From positions 1 to 8,447 of the forward strand of contig JABUTE010000258.1 in NCBI GenBank assembly GCA_021443825.1: 8,447 bases of DNA. The letters are read 5' to 3'. A program made the position numbers and the translations under genes. Positions 1-6,432 of this stretch are shown one piece after another. The notes under the pieces were generated by a model. It had not been told where the DNA came from, made no database searches, and saw nothing but the letters and a program-made list of their open reading frames with translations. Each line of letters begins with the position of its first letter. Positions within the stretch are counted from its first letter, which is position 1. This DNA comes from Bacillota bacterium. Lineage in GTDB: Bacteria > Bacillota > Clostridia > Peptostreptococcales > Anaerovoracaceae.

Positions 1-1653
1 GACGACGGCAACGTGATCATTGCGGCAAGCTACTTTACCGACAAGAAGGATGCCTTCACAAAGAGCACCGATGGCACCGTCACCTTCAGCAGCGATTTCT
101 TTAAGCTTTCGGCAAGAATTCTGCAGCCCCAGTCTGCCATGACCATCATGGATTATACCACCAGCCAGCTGGTCGCCATGATCGGCGGACGCGGCATCGA
201 AGGAAAGCTGCTGTATAACCGCGCTACCTCTACCCGTCAGCCCGGCTCCTCCATCAAGCCCATCGCCGTTTACTCCACGGCCCTGCAGGCCGGCGTCGAC
301 GGTCTGGGCAACTTTACGGCGGCTATGCCCTTAGACGATGCTCCCATCAAGCAGGGCAGCAGTTTTTGGCCGAAGAACTGGTATTCCGGCTACACCGGTG
401 TCACCAATCTGCGTCATGCCGTAGAGCAGTCCATCAACGCCTGCGCCGTTCAGCTGTATATGCAGCTGGATCCCAATATGTGCCTCAATCAGCTGAAGAA
501 CATGGGCGTTACCAGCCTTGTCACCTCGGGCAGCGTCAACGACGTGAATGCGTCTGCCATGGCGTTGGGCGGCATGACAAAGGGCATCTCTCCTCTTGAA
601 ATGACCGGCGCCTACGGCACCTTCGGAAACTACGGCACCTATACCGAGCCCTGCTGCTACACCCAGATCCTCAACCGCAGGGGCGATGTGATCATCGACA
701 AGAAGCCCATCACCAACAAGGTGCTGGATGAGGCGACCGCGTCGCTGATGACCGATATTCTGCGCACCACCGTTACCAACGGCCTTGCAAAGGACGCAAA
801 GCTGAAGTCTTCTGAATCGGCAGGAAAGACCGGTACCACCTCCGAAAAGTACGATATCTGGTTCTGCGGTCTGACTCCCAGATATTCGGCTGCCGTCTGG
901 ATCGGCAACGATGTGAACATTCCCTTAAAGCAGGGCTCCAGCTCTGCCGTAAAGGTATGGAAGATGGTCATGGAGGATGTGCAGGCCCTCTACAGCGAGG
1001 GCTACGACAAGTTCGAAATGAAGGGCGATTTTGTGACTCTGACAGTCGATAAGCAGTCGGGTAAGCTGCCCGGACCCTTTACCACATCCACCATCAGCGA
1101 GCTCTTTATCGCAGGCACAGAGCCTTCCGAAGAGGATGATGCCCATGTGGTCGTCAATGTCTGTGCACAGACCGGCTATCTGGCAACGCCTTATTGCGAC
1201 AACGTCGTTCAGAAGATCGCTGTCGTGCGCCCCGGCGGCTGCTCGTGGGAATCTGTCGTCGGAACCTCCGGCGGCAAGGTAGAGGCTCTTCCCGATGCCC
1301 GCTACGATGCCCCCGACTTCTACTGCCCCAACCATAACCCCGATCCGGCTACCTATCCCATCTCGCCCACCGGCAAGACGGAAGCCCTCTGGAACCCCAA
1401 CGATGTGATCAAGGATCCGGAGACTGATCCGGGTGCGATCATCGAGCCCGATCCCGGCGAGCTGATTCCGCCCAGCGACGATCCGCTGCCGGAGGATCCC
1501 AACCAGGGTCTGGATCCCATTCTGCCGTGGCTGCCGGAGCTTCCGGTGCAGCCGGCAGATCCGCTGCAGCCCTCGCTGCCCGAGCCTGCCGATCCCGACA
1601 ATCCGGAGAACACCACCGTGGATGAACACGGAGAGGTCATCTTTAACTGGTAA
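1..1653 (+). CDS. Class A penicillin-binding protein, C-terminal part (transpeptidase domain and Pro/Asp-rich tail); 5' end outside window
   Basis: Class A PBPs polymerise glycan strands and cross-link stem peptides outside the cytoplasmic membrane. Only the transpeptidase half is present. The frame is open from base 1, so the GTG at 13 is internal and not a start. The three active-site motifs are in order. SSIK, after RQPG, has its catalytic serine codon at 247-249 and lysine at 256-258. SIN is at 430-438. KTGT begins at 826 and is followed by the usual YDIWFCG and AAVWIGND segments. After about base 1000 comes the post-transpeptidase region with spaced cysteines (VCAQTGYLATPYC), as I know it from clostridial PBPs. 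The last roughly 75 residues are low-complexity, rich in Asp, Pro, Glu and Leu, ending in FNW. The glycosyltransferase domain and membrane anchor should lie upstream, outside the window. A PBP1A/PonA-like assignment is likely, but the exact orthologue is not certain. The gene stands alone here and ends in a strong terminator. Confidence 0.93.
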   Translation, partial: DDGNVIIAASYFTDKKDAFTKSTDGTVTFSSDFFKLSARILQPQSAMTIMDYTTSQLVAMIGGRGIEGKLLYNRATSTRQPGSSIKPIAVYSTALQAGVDGLGNFTAAMPLDDAPIKQGSSFWPKNWYSGYTGVTNLRHAVEQSINACAVQLYMQLDPNMCLNQLKNMGVTSLVTSGSVNDVNASAMALGGMTKGISPLEMTGAYGTFGNYGTYTEPCCYTQILNRRGDVIIDKKPITNKVLDEATASLMTDILRTTVTNGLAKDAKLKSSESAGKTGTTSEKYDIWFCGLTPRYSAAVWIGNDVNIPLKQGSSSAVKVWKMVMEDVQALYSEGYDKFEMKGDFVTLTVDKQSGKLPGPFTTSTISELFIAGTEPSEEDDAHVVVNVCAQTGYLATPYCDNVVQKIAVVRPGGCSWESVVGTSGGKVEALPDARYDAPDFYCPNHNPDPATYPISPTGKTEALWNPNDVIKDPETDPGAIIEPDPGELIPPSDDPLPEDPNQGLDPILPWLPELPVQPADPLQPSLPEPADPDNPENTTVDEHGEVIFNW

Positions 1654-1677
1654 AACAGCATCTGAAACAATAAAATG

Positions 1678-1711
1678 CCCCGCGCTTCTGAAAAGAAGGG
1701 CGGGGTTTTTT
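1678..1711 (+). terminator. Intrinsic terminator of the PBP gene, possibly bidirectional
   Basis: CCCCGC (1678-1683) pairs with GCGGGG (1700-1705). Inside this, CTTCT (1685-1689) pairs with AGAAG (1694-1698) around a GAAA tetraloop, leaving one G-G mismatch. Six T follow at 1706-1711. It begins 24 bases after the PBP stop codon. On the minus strand the same hairpin is followed by a T-rich CATTTTATTG, so it may also stop transcription of the convergent U32 gene that ends at 1738. The plus-strand assignment is firm and the minus-strand use is inferred. Confidence 0.9.
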
Positions 1712-1737
1712 CTGTCGATGCAGGGGGCAGACTTCGA

Positions 1738-2943
1738 TCAGTCGTTGGGCCGGCGCAGAATGTCACCTTCCTGCAGATCGTCCGGTGCGTTGATGGTGAC
1801 CAGCTGCATGGGGGTCTTGGAACGGTCCATTGGCGTGCCGTCTTCTGCCTGGATGGAGGTGACGGTAAAGGGTCTTCCGGGGTGGCCGGGGGTCACATAC
1901 TCTACCACATCTCCGACCTGAAAGTGATTGCGGGTCAGCACCCTGACCCTTCCGTTTTCCACCGGGCCTGCGGCATTGCCGATATACAGCCAGTCGCGGA
2001 TATAGTCGCCGGTGTCGGGCTGCACCGCATTGGGATCGCCGTAATAAAAGCCGGAGCAAAAAGGCCTGTGGCTGGAGGTATCCAGCTCTCTTCGGATCTG
2101 CTGCAGGGGTGCGCTGCCATCCATGCGCATGCGGTAGGCATTGACAGCCGTTCCGATGGAGTAGGGGGTGCGCATGCGGCCTTCGATCTTAAACGACACC
2201 ACGCCGGCATCGGCCAGCTCGTCCAGAAAATCGATGGCGCACAGATCTTTAGAGCTTAAAATGCCGGAGCCCTTTTCGTCTTCGATCAGCTGAAAATACT
2301 CGCCGGGACGCTTTTCTTCCATCAGATAGTAATTCCAACGGCAGCTCTGCTTGCATTCGCCCCGGTTGCCGCTCTTTCCGGCCAGATAGGCACTGAGCAG
2401 GCAGCGGCCGGAGTAGCTCATGCACATGGAGCCGTGCACAAAGGCCTCCAGCTGCAGGTCTTTGGGTGCTTTGGCGCGAAGATGGGCGATCTTTTCGATG
2501 GAAAGCTCTCTTGCCAGCACCACCCGGCTGGCACCCATGTTGTAATAGACTTCTGCTGCCTTGTAATTCATGCAATTGGCCTGGGTGGATACATGGATCT
2601 CCATTTCCGGGCATTTTTCTTTGATCTCGGCGATGGCCCCCAGATCGGAGACGATGATGGCGTCGATGCCGATCTCCTGAAGGCGCTTTGCATAGTCTCC
2701 GAGAAGAGGGATCTCATCGTTGTTGGCAAAGCAGTTGACGGTCACATAGAGCTTTTTTCCATGGGCATGGATATGATCGGCGGCCTCCTTTAGGGCTTCT
2801 TCGCTGAAGGCGACCTTGCCGGCGCGAAGCTGCATGAAGGGCCCTCCGCAGTAGATGGCATCGGCACCGTATTTGACGGCGGTGCGGATCCCTTCCAGAT
2901 CACCTGCAGGTGCCAGAAGCTCGACTTTTTTCAGATCTGCCAT
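1738..2943 (-). CDS. Peptidase U32 family protein, TrhP (YegQ/YrrO)-like, probable tRNA uridine hydroxylation factor
   Basis: The 401-residue product is a full-length short-form U32 protein. Characterised relatives (E. coli TrhP/YegQ, B. subtilis TrhP1/TrhP2) are not proven proteases. They are needed for prephenate-dependent formation of 5-hydroxyuridine at tRNA position 34. The N-terminal barrel starts at LLAPAGDLEG (9-18). The U32 signature runs from E166 to S184 with C174 and C181, followed by C197 and C201. This is a four-cysteine set of the kind that binds a 4Fe-4S cluster in the related UbiU/UbiV. FKIEGRMR (251-258) is also typical. Residues about 310-401 look like the small C-terminal U32 beta-barrel domain (WLYIGNAAGPVENGRVRV, then QEGDILRR). 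The start is supported by ACGAAAGGA seven bases upstream. The gene is divergent from a second U32 gene. TrhP2-type is the best guess, since the substrate cannot be read from sequence alone. Confidence 0.88.
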   Translation of the reverse strand: MADLKKVELLAPAGDLEGIRTAVKYGADAIYCGGPFMQLRAGKVAFSEEALKEAADHIHAHGKKLYVTVNCFANNDEIPLLGDYAKRLQEIGIDAIIVSDLGAIAEIKEKCPEMEIHVSTQANCMNYKAAEVYYNMGASRVVLARELSIEKIAHLRAKAPKDLQLEAFVHGSMCMSYSGRCLLSAYLAGKSGNRGECKQSCRWNYYLMEEKRPGEYFQLIEDEKGSGILSSKDLCAIDFLDELADAGVVSFKIEGRMRTPYSIGTAVNAYRMRMDGSAPLQQIRRELDTSSHRPFCSGFYYGDPNAVQPDTGDYIRDWLYIGNAAGPVENGRVRVLTRNHFQVGDVVEYVTPGHPGRPFTVTSIQAEDGTPMDRSKTPMQLVTINAPDDLQEGDILRRPND

Positions 2944-2966
2944 AGTGGTATCCTTTCGTAAAACGA

Positions 2967-2993
2967 CCCGGAAACAGGGTGTTTGCTTCCGGG
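2967..2993. repeat. Inverted repeat between the divergent U32 genes
   Basis: CCCGGAA (2967-2973) and TTCCGGG (2987-2993) form a perfect 7+7 bp inverted repeat separated by 13 bases. The right arm overlaps the -35 box of the plus-strand promoter. No T tract follows on either strand, so it does not look like a terminator. An operator or a leader hairpin for the minus-strand gene is possible. No binding protein can be named. Confidence 0.5.
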
Positions 2994-3011
2994 AGAGAAG
3001 TTATGTATAAT
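2983..3011 (+). promoter_or_regulatory. Sigma-A-type promoter of the long U32 gene
   Basis: A perfect -10 box TATAAT (3006-3011) lies 17 bases downstream of a weak -35 box TTGCTT (2983-2988). Transcription would begin near 3018. That leaves a short leader containing the ribosome binding site ACGAAAGGA (3021-3029), eight bases before the ATG at 3038. I could not find an equally good promoter for the divergent gene. Confidence 0.7.
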
Positions 3012-3037
3012 AAAATGTCTACGAAAGGAATTTTATC

Positions 3038-5146
3038 ATGAAAAATGCTTTAAATAAACCGGAAATTTTAGCTCCTGTGGGCGGAAGTGAGCAGCTTCTT
3101 GCCGCGGTGCGCAGCGGCGCAGATGCCGTCTATTTCGGACTGCAGAACTTCAATGCCCGCCGCAATGCGGAAAATTTTGCGGGAGAAGGCCTTGCCGATA
3201 CCGTCGCCTATTGCCATATCCGGGGCGTAAAGGTCTATATTACCATCAATATTCTGGTAAAGGATTCTGAGCTCTCCGATATGAAAAAGGCGGTTGACAC
3301 GGCGGCGCTGGCCGGAGCCGACGGCATCATCGTGCAGGATCTTGCTGTTGCCCGCTATATCCGCAGCCGCTGGCCCGGACTTCCCCTCTTTGCCTCGACC
3401 CAGTTAGTCTGCCACAACGCAGAAGGGGTTCGGGAACTGAAAAAGCTGGGCTTTTCCAAATTCGTGCTGGCAAGAGAGCTTTCGCTGGCAGAGATCCGTC
3501 AGGTGATCGAGCGCACCGGAGAAGCTGTCGAGGTCTTCGTTCACGGGGCCCATTGCATGAGCGTTTCCGGCGCCTGCTATATGTCGGCCATGATCGGAGG
3601 CCGCAGCGGAAACCGGGGCCTTTGCGCCCAGCCCTGCCGCCTGGACTGGCGGCTGAACGGAAAAGAGTATGCCCTGTCGCTGAAGGATCTTTCGTATGTG
3701 GAGCATATGAAGGAGCTGGCCGAGATCGGTGTTGCCTCCTTTAAGATCGAAGGCCGCATGAAGCGGGCCGAATACGTGGCAGCTGCCGTCACCGCCTGCC
3801 GCCGGGCGCTGGAAGGGGAAACGCCCGATCTTGATACCCTTCGCTCCGTCTTCAGCCGCAGCGGCTTTACCGACGGCCATCTGACCGGAAAGCGGGGCCC
3901 TGCGATGTTCGGCTACCGCACCAAAGACGACGTGGTCGCCGCTGCCGGAGTCTTCAAGAGCCTGCAGCAGCTGTACGAAAAAGAAATGCCTCGCGTCGAT
4001 GTGGATATGTTTCTCAATGTGACCCGCAGTGAGAATCCGACCCTTACCGTAACCGACGGAGAACATGCCTCTTCTGCAGAGGGTGCGCCGGCCCAGGAGG
4101 CCGTTAGTCATCCCCTGACAGAAGAAGCCGCTTTTAAGAGCCTTTCCAAGACCGGCGGCACACCTTACCGCCTGCGGGAACTGGGCTTTTATGCAGACGA
4201 AGGGCTGATGCTGCCGGTAAGCCAGCTGAATGCCATGCGAAGAGATGCCCTGGCCGGGTTAAACGAGCAGCGTGCAGCCATCCCCGACCGTTCCGTCAGC
4301 GAAGAGGGCATCGGTCCAGACCTGCAGGCCGCCGCCCTTGCCGTATCCTCTGACGGTTTTCAAGAAAGCGTCTATCCCTGGCGCATCCGCTTTGAAACGG
4401 CTGCCCAGCTGGAAGATAGCACCGGCACAGACGGCCGCATAGAGCTGACCGCGGAGCAGGCAGTGATCCTTCCGTTGTCTGTCATCGAACAGGATCCGTC
4501 GCTGATCTCGCGCTACGGCGATCAGCTGATGGCAGAGCTTCCTGCCATGCTGTGGCCCGGCATGGGAGCAAAGGTGCTGCAGAGCCTGAAAAATCTCAAG
4601 CGGCTCGGTCTTGCCCGCGCCTATGTCGACAATATCGGAGCCGTTGAGATCGCCCGCAGCGCCGGTCTTTTCATCCACGGCGGCTTTTGCCTGAATCTGC
4701 TCAACAGCGTTACCGTCGACGAATACCGCGCGCTGGGGCTGACCGACAGCGTCCTTTCCATGGAGCTTTCTTATGCCAATCTGCGCCGTTTATCGCCCTC
4801 CATGCCTGTGGGAACTGTGGTCTACGGCAGAATGCCTCTCATGAAGCTGCGGGCCTGCCCCGCAAGGGGAGAAAAGGGCTGCGGCAGCTGCGACGGTCAT
4901 CCGGTGCTCAGCGACCGCATGGGCGAGCAATTTCCCATGCTCTGCCGCAGCAGGCAGTACAGCGAGATCTTAAATTGCGTTCCCCAGTATACGGCGGATA
5001 AGGGGCTTCCTGCAAACTGCTTTAAGCTGGTCTATTTTACGGTGGAGACCGCTGCCCAGTGCCGCGCCATCCTGAAAAATTGCCAAGAAAAAAGCAGCCC
5101 CGCGTTTCGCAGGACTGCAGGACTTTCGCAAAGAGAGATCGAATAG
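3038..5146 (+). CDS. Long-form peptidase U32 protein with DUF3656, RlhA (YdcP)-like, probable rRNA hydroxylation factor
   Basis: The 702-residue product has the long U32 architecture. Its characterised relative, E. coli RlhA (653 aa), is needed for 5-hydroxycytidine at 23S rRNA position 2501. The N-terminal U32 barrel covers about 8-300. The signature runs from E165 to S183 with C173 and C180, followed by C196 and C200, and FKIEGRMK lies at 235-242. SGFTDGHLTGKRG (275-287) leads into a DUF3656-like domain (about 320-410, ending LNAMRRDALAGL). After a variable linker, residues about 445-660 form a second barrel-like lobe. This ends in a cysteine cluster (C607, C615, C618, C636) and the YSEILNCVPQY segment. 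The start has ACGAAAGGA eight bases upstream and its own promoter. The last 20 or so residues look irregular because the coding DNA there also holds the terminator of the convergent gene. Three bases separate its stop from that gene's stop. Family is sure; the substrate is inferred. Confidence 0.9.
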   Translation: MKNALNKPEILAPVGGSEQLLAAVRSGADAVYFGLQNFNARRNAENFAGEGLADTVAYCHIRGVKVYITINILVKDSELSDMKKAVDTAALAGADGIIVQDLAVARYIRSRWPGLPLFASTQLVCHNAEGVRELKKLGFSKFVLARELSLAEIRQVIERTGEAVEVFVHGAHCMSVSGACYMSAMIGGRSGNRGLCAQPCRLDWRLNGKEYALSLKDLSYVEHMKELAEIGVASFKIEGRMKRAEYVAAAVTACRRALEGETPDLDTLRSVFSRSGFTDGHLTGKRGPAMFGYRTKDDVVAAAGVFKSLQQLYEKEMPRVDVDMFLNVTRSENPTLTVTDGEHASSAEGAPAQEAVSHPLTEEAAFKSLSKTGGTPYRLRELGFYADEGLMLPVSQLNAMRRDALAGLNEQRAAIPDRSVSEEGIGPDLQAAALAVSSDGFQESVYPWRIRFETAAQLEDSTGTDGRIELTAEQAVILPLSVIEQDPSLISRYGDQLMAELPAMLWPGMGAKVLQSLKNLKRLGLARAYVDNIGAVEIARSAGLFIHGGFCLNLLNSVTVDEYRALGLTDSVLSMELSYANLRRLSPSMPVGTVVYGRMPLMKLRACPARGEKGCGSCDGHPVLSDRMGEQFPMLCRSRQYSEILNCVPQYTADKGLPANCFKLVYFTVETAAQCRAILKNCQEKSSPAFRRTAGLSQREIE
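5088..5118 (-). terminator. Intrinsic terminator of the minus-strand NYN-rnhB-membrane operon, inside the U32 coding sequence
   Basis: Read on the minus strand, GCAGTCCTGCG (5118-5108) pairs with CGCGGGGCTGC (5104-5094) around an AAA loop. This gives an 11 bp stem with two G-U pairs. It is followed directly by six T (5093-5088). It begins about 31 bases after the stop codon of the membrane protein gene, the normal distance for an intrinsic terminator. The plus strand has no T tract, so the orientation is clear. Confidence 0.85.
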
Positions 5147-5149
5147 GGC

Positions 5150-5746
5150 TTACATGGCTTCAACAGCGTCGGTCTCATCCCAGTCGTTGAGGTCTGCCGT
5201 TTTAAACAGCAGGGCCGAGGTGATGGCCATGACGATGCGGGCCAGCATATAGACCAGGGTCGCAAGAACCTTTTCTTCAAAGCCATGAAGAAACACATAG
5301 ACCATCATGGCAAGAAAACCGGCGATGGCAAAATACATGGTAAGCTGCGCTCTTCCGGGAAGGGCGCCTACGGTCGGGCGGTATTCGAAGATCTTCATGG
5401 GCTGCTTGGTAAAGGTAAGACGGATGGCAGCCCATGCCGTCATATAGGCCATGATGATCTCAAGACCGAGGGGAATGACCTGCCAGGCCGAATTCATGCC
5501 GGCGATATACAGGGTGCCGCTGGCAAGGCTGACTGCCATCAGCAGCAAAGAGCAGATCCATAAGACCGCTTTATAACGGCCGAAGGGGAGGGTATTTTTT
5601 TCACCGTAGGAAAAGATGGGACCGGTATAGATATAGCTGCCGTCGACGGTCTTCTGTACGAATTCGACGTAGTCCTGATACTTGCTCTCCTTTTCCATGG
5701 TGCGGCTCACCCAGTTCTGCACCTCGTCTTTGGGATTGATCTTCAT
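5150..5746 (-). CDS. Four-helix integral membrane protein of unknown function
   Basis: I do not recognise a family. Starting at the ATG at 5746, the product has 198 residues. The N-terminus is soluble and charged (1-55, with MEKESKYQDYVEFVQ). Four hydrophobic segments follow at about 59-81, 88-112, 135-155 and 159-181. The loop at 113-133 is basic (TKQPMKIFEYRP) and the tail is acidic (DLNDWDETDAVEAM). No catalytic motif or cysteine pattern is visible. The frame stays open to an earlier ATG at 5836. That extension would overlap rnhB by 43 bases, is very basic and has no clear ribosome binding site. The 5746 start has GAAAGGA ten bases upstream, so it is preferred. It is the last gene of the operon with rnhB and ends at its own terminator. 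Placement in the membrane is confident; function is unknown. Confidence 0.8.
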   Translation of the reverse strand: MKINPKDEVQNWVSRTMEKESKYQDYVEFVQKTVDGSYIYTGPIFSYGEKNTLPFGRYKAVLWICSLLLMAVSLASGTLYIAGMNSAWQVIPLGLEIIMAYMTAWAAIRLTFTKQPMKIFEYRPTVGALPGRAQLTMYFAIAGFLAMMVYVFLHGFEEKVLATLVYMLARIVMAITSALLFKTADLNDWDETDAVEAM

Positions 5747-5756
5747 TGAATATGGT

Positions 5757-5765
5757 TCCTTTCGT
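5757..5765 (-). promoter_or_regulatory. Ribosome binding site that decides the membrane protein start
   Basis: On the minus strand ACGAAAGGA lies ten bases before the ATG at 5746. It is identical to the sites before both U32 genes (2951-2959 minus and 3021-3029 plus), and GAAAGGA can pair with the UCCUUUC of the usual Bacillota 16S rRNA 3' tail. It argues for the 198-residue product over the longer open frame starting at 5836. Confidence 0.7.
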
Positions 5766-5768
5766 TTC

Positions 5769-5795
5769 GGTCCGGGGCTTTTCCGGATCTTTTTT
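5769..5795 (+). terminator. Terminator-like hairpin facing the plus strand, between rnhB and the membrane gene
   Basis: GGTCCGG (5769-5775) pairs with CCGGATC (5783-5789) with one G-U pair and a seven-base loop. Six T follow at 5790-5795. The T tract is on the plus strand, opposite to the flanking genes. It would therefore stop antisense or read-through transcription rather than the operon itself. On the minus strand the hairpin sits in the leader of the membrane gene without a T tract. Confidence 0.4.
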
Positions 5796-6432
5796 ATTTC
5801 AGGTCTTTTAAAAAGCTTCTTCTGTGGATGGGGCACATGCCCTGCGCGGCAAGCCCCTGATAATGAGCTTTTGTGCCATAGCCCTTATTGCTTTCGAAGG
5901 CGTAGCCGGGCCAGAGCTTCGCCATTTCTTCCATCTCGCGGTCGCGGGTGACCTTTGCCAGAATGGAGGCTGCTGCGATGGAAACGCTGAGGGCATCGCC
6001 GTGGATCAACGAGGTCTGGGGGATCTGCAGCCGGGGCAGCTTTACGGCATCGATGAGCAGGTGGTCTGGCTTAATGGGAAGTAGATTCACCGCGTCGACC
6101 ATCGCCTCTTTTGTCGCTTCTAAAATATTGATGCGGTCGATGTCCTGCGGCTCTCTTCGTCCGATAGCATAGCATAGAGCTGCCTCTTTGATCTGCTCAA
6201 ACAGCAGGTCTCTTTTTTTGGGCGACAGCTTTTTGGAATCGTCCACACCCAGCAGACAGAAATCTTTGGGAAGAATGACGGCGGCGGTGACCACAGGACC
6301 TGCCAGAGGGCCGCGGCCCACCTCATCGATGCCGGCGATGTAGTCGCAGCCGGCGTTCCACAGGGCTTTTTCATAGGCCATCATTTCTTCCAGATGCAGG
6401 GCCTGTGCCTGCAGCCGTTCCTGCTTAGTCAT
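5794..6432 (-). CDS. rnhB: Ribonuclease HII
   Basis: RNase HII cuts the RNA strand of RNA-DNA hybrids and nicks DNA 5' of embedded ribonucleotides, starting ribonucleotide excision repair in the cytosol. The 212-residue product is full length and carries all family motifs. GIDEVGRGPLAGPVV (34-48) holds the catalytic D36 and E37. DDSKKLS is at 64-70 and LLIDAV has D128. GDALSVSIAAASILAKVTRD (145-164) has D146, 18 residues after D128 as in E. coli RNase HII. NKGYGTKAH (182-190) and HRRSF (203-207) close the core. The ATG at 6432 lies inside the end of the upstream NYN-LOTUS gene, an 8-base overlap, and has only a weak ribosome binding site, which suggests translational coupling. An internal start at Met17 or Met18 is possible, but the N-terminal extension is common in Bacillota homologues. 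Confidence 0.96.
   Translation of the reverse strand: MTKQERLQAQALHLEEMMAYEKALWNAGCDYIAGIDEVGRGPLAGPVVTAAVILPKDFCLLGVDDSKKLSPKKRDLLFEQIKEAALCYAIGRREPQDIDRINILEATKEAMVDAVNLLPIKPDHLLIDAVKLPRLQIPQTSLIHGDALSVSIAAASILAKVTRDREMEEMAKLWPGYAFESNKGYGTKAHYQGLAAQGMCPIHRRSFLKDLK

Noticed and set aside
925..1629. 234-codon open frame on the minus strand inside the PBP gene
   Set aside because: It lies opposite a clear PBP with all active-site motifs, and its translation is Gly/Arg/Ile-rich without any domain. It is a shadow frame of GC-rich coding DNA.
1353..1766. 137-codon minus-strand frame rich in Ser and Gly
   Set aside because: Its repetitive Gly-Ser composition mirrors the Asp-Pro tail codons of the PBP on the other strand. 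It also crosses the terminator.
2967..2993. Inverted repeat as an intrinsic terminator
   Set aside because: No T tract follows on either strand, and it sits between divergent genes where no transcript needs to end.
2944..3037. Minus-strand promoter for the TrhP-like gene
   Set aside because: T/A-rich -10-like boxes exist near 3003-3012, but I found no acceptable -35 box at 16-18 bases, so I do not list one.
3404..4111. 235-codon minus-strand frame inside the long U32 gene
   Set aside because: It is antisense to the U32 signature region, with no recognisable motif and no convincing ribosome binding site.
5747..5836. Thirty-residue N-terminal extension of the membrane protein
   Set aside because: It is highly basic, overlaps the end of rnhB and has no ribosome binding site, while the ATG at 5746 has ACGAAAGGA ten bases upstream.
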